Origin: Spinellus fusiger
Lineage: Eukaryota > Mucoromycota > Mucoromycetes > Mucorales > Phycomycetaceae
Assembly: GCA_025094145.1 (NCBI GenBank)
Contig: JALLLS010000109.1
Span: forward strand, 35,520 to 99,519
DNA: 64,000 nt
Direction: 5' to 3'
Shown here: positions 48,241-60,175 of the stretch, one piece after another
How positions within the stretch are numbered: the first letter of the stretch is position 1
Layout of the letters: each line of letters starts with the position of its first letter
Notes under the pieces: generated by a model
Databases searched by the model: none
What the model was told of the DNA's origin: nothing
The model's input: the letters and a program-made list of their open reading frames with translations, nothing else
Program-made: the position numbers and the translations under genes

Positions 48241-50879
48241 TTAGATTTCGATGAGGAGAACAGTACAGTCATCGTAATCCTGTAGTTTGGACGCAAAAAA
48301 GCCATGTGCACCTTCTCTGTTAGCAAAGTAGCGTGCAGCCAATGTCAATGTTCTTTCTTTTAGTCTTCGCACTTTCTCCTCTTGTTTCGTCAGATCACGG
48401 AAGAGAAGATGCTTCTGGGGTTCTTCTGGACTGACAGTCACTGCTGCTGTAGGAGGATCCACCGTACTGCTGCTGCTACTGCTGCTGCTGTTATTACTGG
48501 TACTGGTACTAGGAGTAGGTTCAGAGGATGCTGTAGGATCATGCGTTTGATCCATGCTACTGTCTGAGAGAAGTACGCCAGTGGTCTGCATTGGTGGGGT
48601 AACAGAATGTCCCTTGCGTGGATCTGTTTCTTGTGTGGGATCTACCTGAAGACTGTCTGCTGCTCCTGCTCCTGTTGTATTTAGTAGTAGTAGTGGTAGT
48701 GGTGGAAGTAGTGTAGTGTGGAGTGTAGGTAAGGGTACTTGTGTTGGTGCTTGTTCACCCACTTCAGTGACTTTCTCTTCTTCTTCTGCTACTACTTGTT
48801 CAGTGACTTTCTCTACTTGTTCAACTCCTGAAGAATGCTCTACGGTCAATCCTTTGGTCTGCTCTTCATGCTCAAGAATATACCGTTCTGCCTTTTCTCC
48901 ATCTTCTACCATTGCTCCTATTGCCTTTGCAATCACTCTGTTTTGTTTATCAGGTGTCTCCTCATACATGTAATCAAATGTCCCATCTGTACTCATGAAC
49001 AAAAAGTGCCTTCGTCTCTCTTTATGCGTACTACATGTCACCATGGTCCGTGGAGGTGTAGATGTAGATGCAGGTGCAGGCAATGCTATCTCTGAAGAAC
49101 GCTCCTTGCAGTACCCATTGCTACTACTGCTCTTGTTGTTCTTTGCCGTCTCCTTATTACTGCCCTCATCATCCTTCTCATTCTCATTCTCACTGGGAAC
49201 ACCGTCTGATATTCGAATAAAAGTAACATCCGGCTCACATGAGATAATCTTCTGCTTAAGATTCAGCTTAAAATCCAAATCACCACACGACCTGGCCACA
49301 TTCAACGAAGGAATCCGATCTTCACGCGCACGCCATGCAGGTACATTTGTATTGGCTGTAGTACGCACTGCACTCTGAGCCGCCCATCCTTGAACAGACC
49401 CATCGCCATGCATAGGATCGTGTGTGGCCTGATAATCCTTGGGGCGGATACGTGCGTTCTTCAGGGCAATACGCTTGGCCTGTCGATTCCCATCTTCTCT
49501 CAACTTGTCCAGCTCTACCTTGATCACTCTGTTCTGTACAGAGTCCACAAATTCCCCACCATTCTCCAAGATTTCACGGGCAAGATGTTCCAGGTACGGC
49601 TTATGGTCCTGAGAGGCAAATTCTACTTCCATTAGATAGTCCTTGTCGACTCCTCCCACAGTTGTGGAGGGTGGAGGGTGGCTGTGGGTGGCTGTGGGTG
49701 GCGTGGCATGGGGTGCAGGTGCAGAAATCAAAATTGTACGTGAGTCGCCTACATTGACATTGACAAGCCAATTTCCAAAGAAGATGTTTAGGACTAGAGT
49801 GCACCCGTCGTTGTCCATGCTTTCTGGTGTTGCTTGATATTTCTCACTACTGCTCTGTTCATTGTCCAGTGGCTTATTAAATCCTCCTGTAGGAGTAGTA
49901 GGAGGAAGAGGAGGAAGAGAAGAGAGAGAAGGAAGAGGAAGAGTAGTGTCTAGAGTAGCAGTAGCAGCAGGAGTGGCATGAGAAATAGTATTGGTAGTAT
50001 TGGTATTGGTATTGGTATTGATGTTAGTGGTGTTGTTGTTGTTGTTGGAGTTGTTGTTGGTGGTGGTGTTGACATTGTCTGTGGATTTCCCTAACAGCTG
50101 TGCTCTTTTCATGGCGAGGTAGTCTTCGTCCAGCGACTCCACCATTCGCTTCATGTCCATCTCAAATCTACTCTGGACTTTCTTCTCTTGCAATAGATTG
50201 GGATCGTAATGCGCACACAACTTCTCCAAGGCATGTGGTGTCTTGCGCACAAAATACTCTGAACACCCGCGTCCACCATGACCATCAGCAAGAATAAACA
50301 CGCGTCCAATAACTTTCTGTGTGGTGGTATGCCTTAGATCAGCCACACGAAACCGATCTTCGCAGTGGAGCTTAGGTATCTTGATCTTTTCATGCGACCG
50401 GAACCGAGGATACGAGTACCCCTTTTGTTGCACGGCTGCAAAATGGGCAGCAATAGGATACTCCTCAAAGTTAATTGCGTCCACATAGTCCATGTCAGAA
50501 GAAGGAGGAGGAGGAGCATAGAGCAAAGAATAGTCAAAGATAGTGTTTTCTTCGGAAGGCGCTATTACAGTTGTGGTGTGCGAGGTGGCGTCTTCTGTGG
50601 AAGAGTCGATGGACATGGACCTGTACAAAAACAAAGAAAAAGAAGAGGCAATGAGTGAGATGAGTGAGATGATGGGGGCAAAGAAGAGGCAGGGAGTTGG
50701 GACATTAGCGTACTCATCATCATCCATGTCCACATCCACATCAAAGGGAGTGCCGTCAGAATCAGTGTCATCTCCTGTGCGTTTCCGTTTAAGTTTAGAT
50801 GAAGCGATGCGTCGGCGTCGAGTGGGTGGGTGACGGTCTCCTGATGACTTACGCGGTTGCTTTCCAAGGTGACTCGTAC

Positions 50880-50913
<34 letters not shown>

Positions 50914-51436
50914 ACTGTTGCTGTTACTGTAGGTGTACGTAGGATGTTCCACGGGTTTGATGTGCATGGGTTCATCCGGGATCTCTTGCATGGGCGGTAA
51001 TGCTGCTCCATTTAATACAAAGTCTGCAATTGAATACTTTGTTTGACGACCTACACCGTCTTTGGAGATATCGAATGGGTCAGGCTGCTTTAACCCACGA
51101 GCTGCTTTCCGAGAGGTGGAAATGATGCCCTGGATAGTACTTTTAGGTGTTTCGCCTCTATAACAACACAGTCAGTGCCTACACTCTCTCTTCTTTTTCT
51201 TTTCTTAAAACAAAATAAAGAAAAAGAAAAAGAATAGAATAGCAGCGTCACCTCAATGGCAGCAGATCTAGTGCCCTGACAGCACACACCAACTGAGCTG
51301 CGTTCATGGGTTGGTTGCCATAATGAAACAGAGTGGCCATGACTTTCATGAATGCTGAGATGCCTCTCATTTCCTCAGTGATGTTGAGCTGTAATAGCTC
51401 AGTATCCACTGTGTCCTGAATTTTCAGTTCTTCCAT
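48241..51436 (-). CDS. PP2C-type protein phosphatase with N-terminal extension
   Basis: Exon 1 (from the ATG at 51434-51436) encodes MEELKIQDTVDTELLQLNIT then a helical segment YGNQPMNAAQLVCAVRALDL. It is spliced to GETPKSTIQGIISTSRKAA, together resembling a winged-helix/HARE-HTH-like module (weak recognition). A disordered, Ser/Asn- and Arg-rich linker follows. An intron of about 95 nt near 50620-50715 (donor GTACGC) has a length that leaves the frame open across it. The PP2C domain then shows CEDRF, VFILADGHGGRGCSEYFV, VNVNVGDSRTILI, NVARSCGDLDFKL, LFMSTDGTFDYM and the final DDCTVLLIEI, so the metal-binding acidic residues are all present. Long Asn/Thr- and Ser-rich inserts interrupt the domain. 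PP2C enzymes are Mg/Mn-dependent Ser/Thr phosphatases. Pairing with a possible DNA-binding module suggests a nuclear role, which is inference. Confidence 0.82.
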
Positions 51437-51714
51437 GACGAAAATAACAATGACCAAGTGAAGGACCTTTTATTTTATTTTTTCTCTTTCTTTCTCTCTC
51501 TCTTTTTATTTTTTTATTTTTTATTTTAATCTATCTAATTTTTTTTCTTCTTTTTTTTTCTGAGTGGGTTTCTTTGAGTTCTTTGAGTTTTCTCTTTCCG
51601 GCATCGGTGGTGGTTATTACGTCACACCTCTTTGTGACGTAGACGAGAACAGTCTTCTAGAAAAGGAACTTAACTTTCTTGCATGCCATCGCTAGGTTTG
51701 GAAAAACCATCAAG

Positions 51715-52869
51715 ATGAACGATTCCGAACACGTTGCTGCTGCTGAGAGAAAGTCGATTGTGGATCAAGTGGCCCATGATACTGGATCAACGGATCCAAC
51801 ACCACAGAGTCCAAGTGAAGGGGTAGTGGCTGTGAGTGAGACTGAAGGAGTGGAAGAGAAAGACAAAGAAAGTGTAAAAGACACTACCACTACTACTCAC
51901 GAGGCTGAAGAAAACACTCCAGCAGCAACAGCAGAAGAACAACAATCCCACCTTTCTTCCACCAAAAATACTCCAACCAAAGACACTCCAACCAAAGACA
52001 CTCCAACCAAAGACACTCCAACCAAAGACACTGCTGTGACGGAGGAAAAGAAAAAAGAAAAGAAAAAGGGAAAAAGTGCAGATGCAAAAGATAAAACACA
52101 ACCCAGTAAAGCTGATGTTGCAAAGGCATGGACACCCGAATGGGATACTACATCACAAGCCTACTACTGGTGGAATACGATCACTTACGAAACTACTTGG
52201 GAGAATCCACTAGGAGAAGACAGTACGGCCAATCCACACCACCAGCAGCAACAGCAGCAACAACAACAAGTACAAGTACAACAGCATCATCATCAACAAC
52301 AACAACAACAACAACAACAACCATCTTACTATGCTTCTTATTACTATGATTACCCACCAGCGGGATCTTCAGAGTCAGCAGCAGCAGCCTCTTCTTCTGA
52401 CCCATCAGCAATAGCACCAACAACAGCGCCTCATTCTTCTACTTCTATTTCTGCATCATCAAGTGGACCGCTTGACTCCTTGCTGGACAAGATGGATACA
52501 CAGGTACGAACTCCATTGGATGGCACGCCTGACTATTCTTCAGCCAACATGATCCAGACACCCTACATGTCTTACTTTGGCACAGATGAGCAGTACAAGT
52601 TACAGGCTGTGTTTAATGCAAAAACAGGCAAATTCCAGACCTCTGAGGAAATCGAGCGTCTTCATCCAGATAGAATGTCGATTGAAAACAGAGCCACACG
52701 ACAAATGCAATACTATTTTGATGTAGATGCTTATATGGATGAGAGAAACAGAGCACGAATAGCAGGCCCTGCTCCTAAACGGCCACTGACAAAGAAAGAT
52801 CTTGATCGTTTTAAGAGGCAAAAGCATGAGAAGAAAATGAAGAGAGCTAGAGATTGGCTATGTGATTAG
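51715..52869 (+). CDS. WW-domain protein with polyQ tract
   Basis: A single-exon frame of about 384 residues. An in-frame ATG at 51679 would add 12 residues. The N-terminal ~130 residues are acidic and disordered, with a four-fold TPTKD tandem repeat and a Lys-rich block. A WW domain follows: WTPEWDTTSQAYYWWNTITY then ETTWENP, with both signature tryptophans and the proline. Next come poly-Gln/His tracts and Ser/Ala-rich linker. The C-terminal ~100 residues look conserved: SYFGTDEQYKLQAVFNAKTG, HPDRMSIENRATRQMQYYFD and a basic helix KKDLDRFKRQKHEKKMKRAR. WW domains bind Pro-rich ligands. The basic C terminus is reminiscent of splicing-associated WW proteins, but I do not recognise the orthologue. 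It is divergent from the PP2C gene, with about 280 bp between. Confidence 0.8.
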   Translation: MNDSEHVAAAERKSIVDQVAHDTGSTDPTPQSPSEGVVAVSETEGVEEKDKESVKDTTTTTHEAEENTPAATAEEQQSHLSSTKNTPTKDTPTKDTPTKDTPTKDTAVTEEKKKEKKKGKSADAKDKTQPSKADVAKAWTPEWDTTSQAYYWWNTITYETTWENPLGEDSTANPHHQQQQQQQQQVQVQQHHHQQQQQQQQQPSYYASYYYDYPPAGSSESAAAASSSDPSAIAPTTAPHSSTSISASSSGPLDSLLDKMDTQVRTPLDGTPDYSSANMIQTPYMSYFGTDEQYKLQAVFNAKTGKFQTSEEIERLHPDRMSIENRATRQMQYYFDVDAYMDERNRARIAGPAPKRPLTKKDLDRFKRQKHEKKMKRARDWLCD

Positions 52870-54778
52870 AGAGAGAAAAGAAGAATAAAGAGAAAAAAGT
52901 ACATTTTTAAAAAGAAAAGAAAACGCGATGTGTTTATAGTGTTATGAAGAAACAATGCACTCTATTAATTAAGTCAATGCATTCTCTATTGATTTGGAAT
53001 ATTCAGATTAAGATTGTTTTTATCTTGTCACTGGCTATAACATGTACACTTACTATTTATTGTACTCATAAGACACCTCAATGATAATAAAACTCATTTG
53101 ACCTTATATATTTGCATTAAAAAGAAAGAAAGAAAGAAAGAAAAAAGAAACACTCTCCATCTATAATTTCTTATAGACAGTTTACCTATACTTGGAGACT
53201 ACATACATATGTGAGAGGATAGTATTGCTGTTTTGTATAGGATCTTAAAAGGTAGATGACTATTCATAACTCCAACCAGCATCACGTAAAAATATCTTGA
53301 TTACCATTAATCTGATAGAATTAGCACCTAAAAAACCTGTTAGAGTCTCCTCATCAATCTACTATGAAAAATACATGTGATAATCCTAAGTTGATTCTAC
53401 AAACATGTTATATCTTTTTTATTTTTTATATTTTATATTTTATATTTTATATTTTATATTCTATATTCTATATTTTATATTCTATATTCTATATTCTATA
53501 TTTTATATTCTATATTTTATATATATCTTGTTGGCTATCTAAAAATTTTGGTTCAAAGAGATAAATAAGAATACAATAATAAGAGAGAAAATTGTTTATT
53601 TTACTAATATTATTGAATGGTATCATATACTATTGTTAGGAGATAGGGACAGTAACAGCCTAAATACCAATAAGGACTTACTCTAGTAAACGATACGTAC
53701 AAATACATTAGATAGAAAAGTTACCCCTGAAACATAAAATAAAAAATAAAAAGTATATTAGAAAGAAACTAGTTAGACAATTGTATCTTTGACAAATATA
53801 CATAGTGTTAAGCCCCCCTTTTTGCCTCTGGATTCTTACAACTATTTATTATTTGTTAATGTGATAATGTCTTCAATGGTTTCTTGATTCCAAAGGTACT
53901 GTATTAATGGAGTTTTATTTATTTATTTTAAAAAATAATAATAATAACAAAGAGAATAAGAGATGTGTTTAGTAATAAGAGTTATATTCATCAATGTTCT
54001 ATACTAAAACAATTACAACTACTTTTATGCTCTTTATGACCATGTTAATTTAATCTAAATCTGCAATAGCAATGTCTCTTAAAATGTGTAGGTTTAATCA
54101 CTCAATATTTTTCAGGTTTTGTTTACTATTGTTCAAAAACCCAAATAAACAAAAGGTGTTGTAATGTTTGGCACTGTGATAATCGAAGGAGCTACTAGTC
54201 AGATGAAAGTGTAGGCAATCGGTCACTAGTAGGGTAGCAGGTCTTGAGAGTAATGGTAACAGACAGATTCAGGGAGGACAGGGGTAATGGGACACAACAA
54301 CAGATTTAGATGCTTTAGGCACTTGTTCTTTACCTATTAACTTCTTTAAACAAACAGCTGCTTCTCAGACAGTTCGACAATACTTAACAACAGGCAAAAA
54401 ACTACTTCTTTATTATTCCTTCAGAAATAAGAGTCTTTTATACCCTTTTCCTAGCTATTATTAACCATCTAATATACTCAGTCTTCTATATTCTTGGCAC
54501 TCTCTTGATAGACAATATATGTGCTATCCAAAAGATGTCTCAGCTTTATTACAGTGTGTTAAGTGTGTTAAGTAGGTAAAAGGTATATTTCTCAAAGACT
54601 TCATTCTATAAATCTGGAGACTACTTATACACATCTTCTAAGGTATTGCTGATACAGAACTAATTATTCAATAGCATTCTCTTTAAAAAAAATGCACAGA
54701 CAATAATCTTCCCTTCTTCAGACTTCCAGGGACAGAATCTTTCCTTATTTGTAACATACTCCAGAGATTGTGTGTTGA
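52870..54778. other. AT-rich intergenic interval with minisatellite
   Basis: No supported gene in 1.9 kb. A TATATTTTATATTC minisatellite occupies about 53410-53525, a GAAA microsatellite about 53122-53145. The right part is downstream of the decayed Gypsy element. Confidence 0.5.
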
Positions 54779-57700
54779 CTATAGGTCTTCTTCAGGCTCA
54801 CTTTCTTCAGGCTCACTGTCCTCAAAGCCACTGTCCTCCTCTATCAACCTGCATCTTCTTGTTGGTCCAGGTGCATCATCTACAATCCGATGGCCTTCCA
54901 GTAGACGTTCCATTTCTTGTTGGTGTATGTTTTCCCATCTCACAGTTGCTCTTCTTTTTTGGTTATATCTGCTGAGTCCTTCAACCTCTGAGGGGAACTC
55001 AGATCCTGGCATGGCAACCTCTTCTTCTGATGCAGCCACTTCTTCTGGCGCAGGTTCTTCTTCTTCTGGCACAGCCACTTCTTCTGGCACAGGTTCATCT
55101 GGTATGTTTATGGCCTCCAACTCATTCTCCTCAGATAACCCTCCTGCTGCTTCTTTGCTTTGGCCTTGTGCCTCTGCTTCTTCTTTGGAGACTGATTGCT
55201 CCTCTGGGGTGTTTCTGCCTGGGCCAGTTTTCACTTCCTCTTGATTGGGAGGAACTGTGACTTTTATCTGGAGGACTACTTCTTCTTCGTCCCAAAAGTA
55301 GGGCATCAATCTATCCCCATGATAGTTTCTTGCCAATGGACTTCCTTCCCTGTCTCTCAGTGAGTAGATGGACCAATGCCTTGCAATCACCTGGAAGGGG
55401 CCTGTTCTTCTTTCCCATTGCTTTGCTATGTTGGATGCCTTGGGCAAGACCTTCATTGAGACCCATTCTCCAGGTTCAAACCATCTGGCTGCAATGTTTT
55501 TGTTTGCTCTTTCAAGAGCTTTTCTTTTTAGCATATTTTGTTGTTCTGTTGTCTTCTCAGACAGTCTCCTTTCTAACCTCTCTACGTTGTAGTCATCTTC
55601 TTCATGTATGAGTGTCCCCGGTGGATTTAAGCTCAGTGCAGTTCTTGGATAAAGTTGCTCATATGGAGTGCAACCTAGAGTAACAGATATGGTGTGGGCA
55701 TGTGAAGCAACTATCCTTGGTATATACTTTGTCCATCCTCCTGTTTGTGCTTCATCCAACTTCATCCTTCTCAGTTTATCTTTGAATAGTTTCACAGCAA
55801 TTTTGGCCAATTCTGATTGTGGATGCATAGGTGAAGCATGTATGTGTTGAATGTTTTTTCTCTCAAGGTAGTCAATAAATTCATGTGAGATGAACCGCCT
55901 GTCATTATCACTAGTGAGCTTCTGTGGGAGACCATGTTGTGAGAACCAGTTCTGCTTGAGGGTGTCCACTATTGTGGTGGCTGTCATGTCAGACATGGGG
56001 GTATACCTTGTAATACCCACTGGCAGAGTCTATAGTGTTCAAAAAATCAGAAACAAAAGGTGTGTTTGTAATATAAGAAATATACTTTGCAAAGCTTTCT
56101 TCTATCTAATAGATGGATAGCTTATATACTTTTTCTATCTGATACATTAGTCTATATAAAATTACAAAAGCAATCTTTTCCAAAAGCATAGGAAGGATCC
56201 CTGGCATATTAATATTCTAGGGATCAAATACTTCCATATTTGTAATAATAGCAACCAGTGTGTCCATCTCTGGGTCTTCATTATCACCAATGTGTAGCAA
56301 ATCAATGTAAATATGCTCTCAAGGTTCCGAGGTGACAGAGGTTTGCATAGGCATGTATGATCTTTGTTGCACTGCACTCATCTGACAGACATGACAAGAC
56401 TTTACCACCTTTTCTGCAATACTATGTAGGCCTTCACACCATACTCTTTCTCTCACATAACTTGAGGTTCTGGTTATGCCTGGATGGGCTAGTTTCCAGT
56501 GGAAATTTTTTATCCATTTTCTTGCTATGCTCCTGGTGATTACTGGAACCCAAGTTCCCATGGATCCTGTGTGGTGACTAGGTACCCAACAATGCAACAC
56601 TCCTTCATTTATCAGCATGTTGGATACTTCATCCATGTTAGGCATGGGGTCTTCATCCATAGCATCACGATTTTTGGTCAGTTCAGTCCATCTTATTATT
56701 GTTGGATCTGTTTATGCTTCCAACACCAGCTCATAGGGGCCCTGAATATTGTCTAGTGCCATTGCGTGATATGCCAGTGTACCTTCAGGGTCATTGTCTT
56801 TGGACTCATCCACCTCAATGTCACTCTCGTCCACAATGTCTTTCTATTCTTTGTGCTTGTCTGGATTGTAGTCCAGATCTTTGTCCTTATTGTCTTTATC
56901 ATCCCAGGACACCACATAGTCCACTTTACTGCCCAATAATTGAGTTCCCTCTAGCTCAAAAGCTCCAATGGTCTCTATCTCTTCTGAGTATTGGCTTTTT
57001 CTTCTGAGTTCTTGGTTTGCCCAGCACTTGAGAGAACCAGTCTGCTGTTAGTTGTGTCTCCCCAGAGCAATGTACCACCATGTCTTGGTGCACTCCTAGA
57101 CTGCTTGGTTCAGCACAGAATCTAGATAGATCATCTTGACAGTGCTTTGTCTTGTGCATGAAGAGCCCCAGAGCAGTAGTCATGTCTGTTTCAATTATAA
57201 GGTTGACACATCCATTCAGGTAGGGATAAAAATGGCTTACTGCTGTTACTATTCCATAGGCTTCTCCCCAGCCTGGATGCCTGCTTCCTTGGGCTCCATC
57301 AAAAGCTTTTGAGTAGTATGCAATGGGTACTACATTTTCTTGATTAGGAGTAGGATGGGTGAGAAGGACTGCTCCAATGCCAGATTCTGTGGCATCTACT
57401 CTTAGTGTTAGAGGTGCTCCAGGCCTTGGGATTACCAAATGCTTTACGTCAGTAAGGGATTGCATCAGGGCTTTCCAGTTTGGTCTCAAGGAGTCTTTGT
57501 CTTGTTTTTTTAATTGTTTTTTTGAGCTGATCATCTTTAATGACTAGTTTGTTCTTGGCAAATTATGAAAGTAATTGGGGCATCACCAATGGTCTTGTCC
57601 CAGACAAACTCATTAGTCTACCATTTGTCTCAACCATTATAAGTCTCTCTCCTCCTGCTCTTATCTTTGTCTTGGCTTTTGTTATAATCATTAGATTGTT

Positions 57701-58350
57701 TTATTAAATAATATAGAATTAGATTGCAGTATAGAACACTCTAGTATAAATACTCAACTCATTGTTAAAATAAAAACAATATCATGATATCTGTTTCCTT
57801 CTCATACTCTGTCCTTGTCTTCCCTTGTCTCCTACCATTGTTCTCCTACCTGTTCCTGATGCACAACACCTAGCACCCCTGCTTCTTTCTCCTGTCCAAC
57901 CTTGATCCTTACATCATCTCATAAAAAGGTAAGATTATAGATTGTGACCATGGCAAATGCTTGCTTATAGCATTTATACCTCCACATATTTGTTGAATAC
58001 CTTTGACAGTTTCTGGCATCTCCAGGGAAAGCAGATGTTTTATCCTGTGATCTGGTACTCTCCAATCTCCATCTTCACTCTACTCCCTTCCCAGCATGGC
58101 AACATCCAGCTTTCCAAAAAAAACATACTCTTCTTTGTGTTGATCAAGAGATTTGCTTTGGCCAGACAGCAAGCTACTTCTCCAATGTCTTTTGTATGTT
58201 CTATCTTGTTTTTGGTGGTTGACTTGAGGTATATATTATCAATATATATCAATAGTTTGTCAGATATGCTTGGTGCCTTTGAAAGTACATGCTGCAAGAA
58301 AGCTTGAGCTATTGCTGGTGATTCTGAGTTTCTTTGAACCAGGCTGTCAT
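54779..58350 (-). mobile_element. Decayed Gypsy-type LTR retrotransposon pol
   Basis: Minus-strand pol domains occur in order. Reverse transcriptase palm (58363-58040, LLIYIDNIYLKS) is cut at its N terminus by an LTR. RNase H (57534-56956) has TLRVDATESGIGAVLL and IIETDMTTALG. The integrase zinc-binding segment (56660-56319) has HWKLAHPGITRTSSYVRERV then VKSCHVCQMS. Integrase core plus a C-terminal tail (56020-54779) has LTSDNDRRFISHEFI and VSMKVLPKASN, then an acidic Glu/Pro-rich tail. Frames are broken by stops between domains. Catalytic damage is also visible: the RT box reads YIDN instead of YxDD, and the third integrase acidic residue region reads HPQSELAKIAV, with Lys where the Glu is expected and a residue missing. 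Not functional. Confidence 0.88.
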
Positions 58351-58948
58351 GTTCTGACTTCAATCCAAAGATTCTCTATGAATTGGTCAACATGAGTAGT
58401 ATGCTATGACATTCAGAATACTCTATGAAATCTTGAGTGCACACAAGTAACATAGTACATCTCTGTATCATCTCACTGATTGGTTGTAACTACAAATCAC
58501 CTTCTAAAGCTCAGTGTACTATTGGACACTTAACAAGAGCCATCTTCATTAATAATCCTAACAGAACAATATTGACCTATCAGAGTTAATTGAGTAAAGA
58601 CTCATAATAATTAATGGTTTCAATAATGGAGTGCTTATCCCAGGAACCAACCATAGGGTTGAATCTAATAATACTACAACTAAGTAAAACATATGAGCCA
58701 ACCATAAGGTGGCAGTTATTAATACTACCATAAGGTAGAAATATAGACACCAACCATTTAGTTATAATTGTGAAGCAGCCATAAGATTGACTATCATAAC
58801 TACCATAAGGTAGAATAGATTATCCTACCATAAGGTAGAAGCCACTGAAGGATAAGCACCCACCAAAAGTATAAATAGTGAGCCTTTCTTTACTCAATAA
58901 AAATTATCTTTGTTCAGTCTTGTTAATCTACCTGTCCAAACAATCTCA
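58351..58948 (+). repeat. Solo-LTR-like repeat, copy 1
   Basis: A 598-bp sequence from TGTTCTGACTTC to CAATCTCA, with TG...CA ends, recurs inverted at 60831-61429. It contains TATA-like and AATAAA-like motifs near 58880-58910 and an internal run of imperfect ACCATAAGGTAGAA units (58740-58845). It abuts and truncates the Gypsy reverse transcriptase frame. No matching 5-bp target duplication is evident, so recombination at this junction is likely. Confidence 0.72.
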
Positions 58949-59365
58949 CACTTGTCTATTTAGTATAAATAGAAATGTCAAAATTGTTTTAATAAAAGTA
59001 TCTTGTTCTTGAGTCTGAATAACTCCTTTCAAATTTAACAGTATAGCTGATAGCAGATATCAGAATACTGATTTTATTATGACAATTAGATAAGTATTTA
59101 TATGATTGTTTCTATGGTACTATCTAATTGCTAAGTGAAATATGCTATGCAAATAATAAAGGAGTGATATTGGTGGGGAAAATTGTGTAAAATAAGAAGT
59201 GTTTAAATTAGGTAATCACAATATCTATTAACATTTAATTTTTAAATAGAGATCTATAAAAAGGGATATTATGATTGAAATGTAACAGGGAAATGATGTT
59301 ACTGTTTAAAAGCCAGAGAAATAACCTTGTTTATAGACAACTTTTATTTGAAAGTTGCGTAAAAT
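58949..59365. other. Spacer between LTR and tRNA gene
   Basis: AT-rich DNA without a supported gene. TTTT on the minus strand at 59361-59364 directly follows the tRNA gene and can act as a Pol III terminator. Confidence 0.6.
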
Positions 59366-59437
59366 GGCCCGAACCGGGATTTGAACCCGGGACCTCACGC
59401 ATCCGAAGCATGAATGATACCACTACACCATCCGGGC
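59366..59437 (-). tRNA. tRNA-Pro (anticodon CGG)
   Basis: The minus strand folds as a complete 72-nt cloverleaf without intron. The acceptor stem pairs GCCCGGA with TTCGGGC (one G-U), with C as discriminator base. The A-box region is TGGTGTAGTGGTATCA. The anticodon stem CATGC/GCGTG encloses the loop TTCGGAT, giving anticodon CGG (Pro codon CCG). The T arm is CCGGG TTCAAAT CCCGG and includes the B box GGTTCAAATCC. The discriminator C is usual for eukaryotic tRNA-Pro. A T-run follows the 3' end. A LINE fragment begins immediately upstream of the tRNA 5' end. Confidence 0.95.
59423..59437. repeat. Target-site duplication, copy at tRNA 5' end
   Basis: CTACACCATCCGGGC here is repeated as CTACACCATCTGGGC at 59954-59968 (14 of 15 identical). 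The two copies bracket the LINE fragment. Confidence 0.85.
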
Positions 59438-59953
59438 CCAGCAGAGCACACCTCCAGAAAACATCTTGCAGAGTGTCCAGCAATTCCAAGGGACCTATGG
59501 GATCAACTGCCACCAGCACCACAACACTGCCATCCATTGGATCACACCATCAACTGTCTTTCTAAGAAATCTTCTTCCTGTCCTTCTTTCTGGGTGCCTC
59601 TACATACAATTCTCTGGCATATAGACCAGCTTTGCAATCCTGACAGTGAGTTTAGTCCCCACTCAAGTCCAGGCATGCTTTGGCATGATCAGGTGCACCA
59701 GGTGCATGAATGAACAGCTTTTTGTTCTGCTTCTCTGGCCTCCTCCCTCTCACTGTTACAATCTTTTAACACAGCTGCAGAGTGGAGAGCAGGGACAGCC
59801 TTAAAGTCTAGTAGTCTTAGTTTCTTTCTCTTGCCTGTCTTTTTTTGTTCTTTTGTCCTGTAGAACTTTTTTGTTTAATTCAATTAGTACAAGGAGTGCA
59901 GTAAGGCTTCATTAAGCAAATGCATATATCTCCTTTAATAAAAAATCTTTAAC
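59438..59953 (+). mobile_element. 5'-truncated LINE (family 2) inserted at tRNA-Pro 5' end
   Basis: The plus strand encodes RKHLAECPAIPRDLWDQLPP then HCHPLDHTINCLSKKSSSCP and LHTILWHIDQLCNPDS. This aligns in pattern with the C-terminal end of the full-length LINE ORF2 (HFLTC, then PAPTQDVHPIDYCLNLLPR and LLILLQAIDRAT). The nucleotide sequence is about 75% identical to the reverse complement of 63590-64000. The 3' part ends in CCTTTAATAAAAAATCTTTAAC. It starts one base beyond the tRNA 5' end and is flanked by a 15-bp duplication. Confidence 0.82.
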
Positions 59954-59968
59954 CTACACCATCTGGGC
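59954..59968. repeat. Target-site duplication, distal copy
   Basis: CTACACCATCTGGGC matches the 5' end of the tRNA-Pro gene with one mismatch and marks the 3' end of the LINE insertion. Confidence 0.85.
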
Positions 59969-60175
59969 AAAGATCACTTGTTGTTCCCTAATTTGCAAAG
60001 AATAGTTCTAAGCCCAGAGGTATGTGCACAGAGTGGAATAGCTAGTGGTTCTTGGTTTGAACTGAAGCCCATATAGATCAAAGAAGAAGAATAAAAGAGA
60101 AGATAGAAGATAATGTTTATTCATTGAATTCATTTGATTATTTATACTAAATTCTACAGTGTACAATTGCATATA

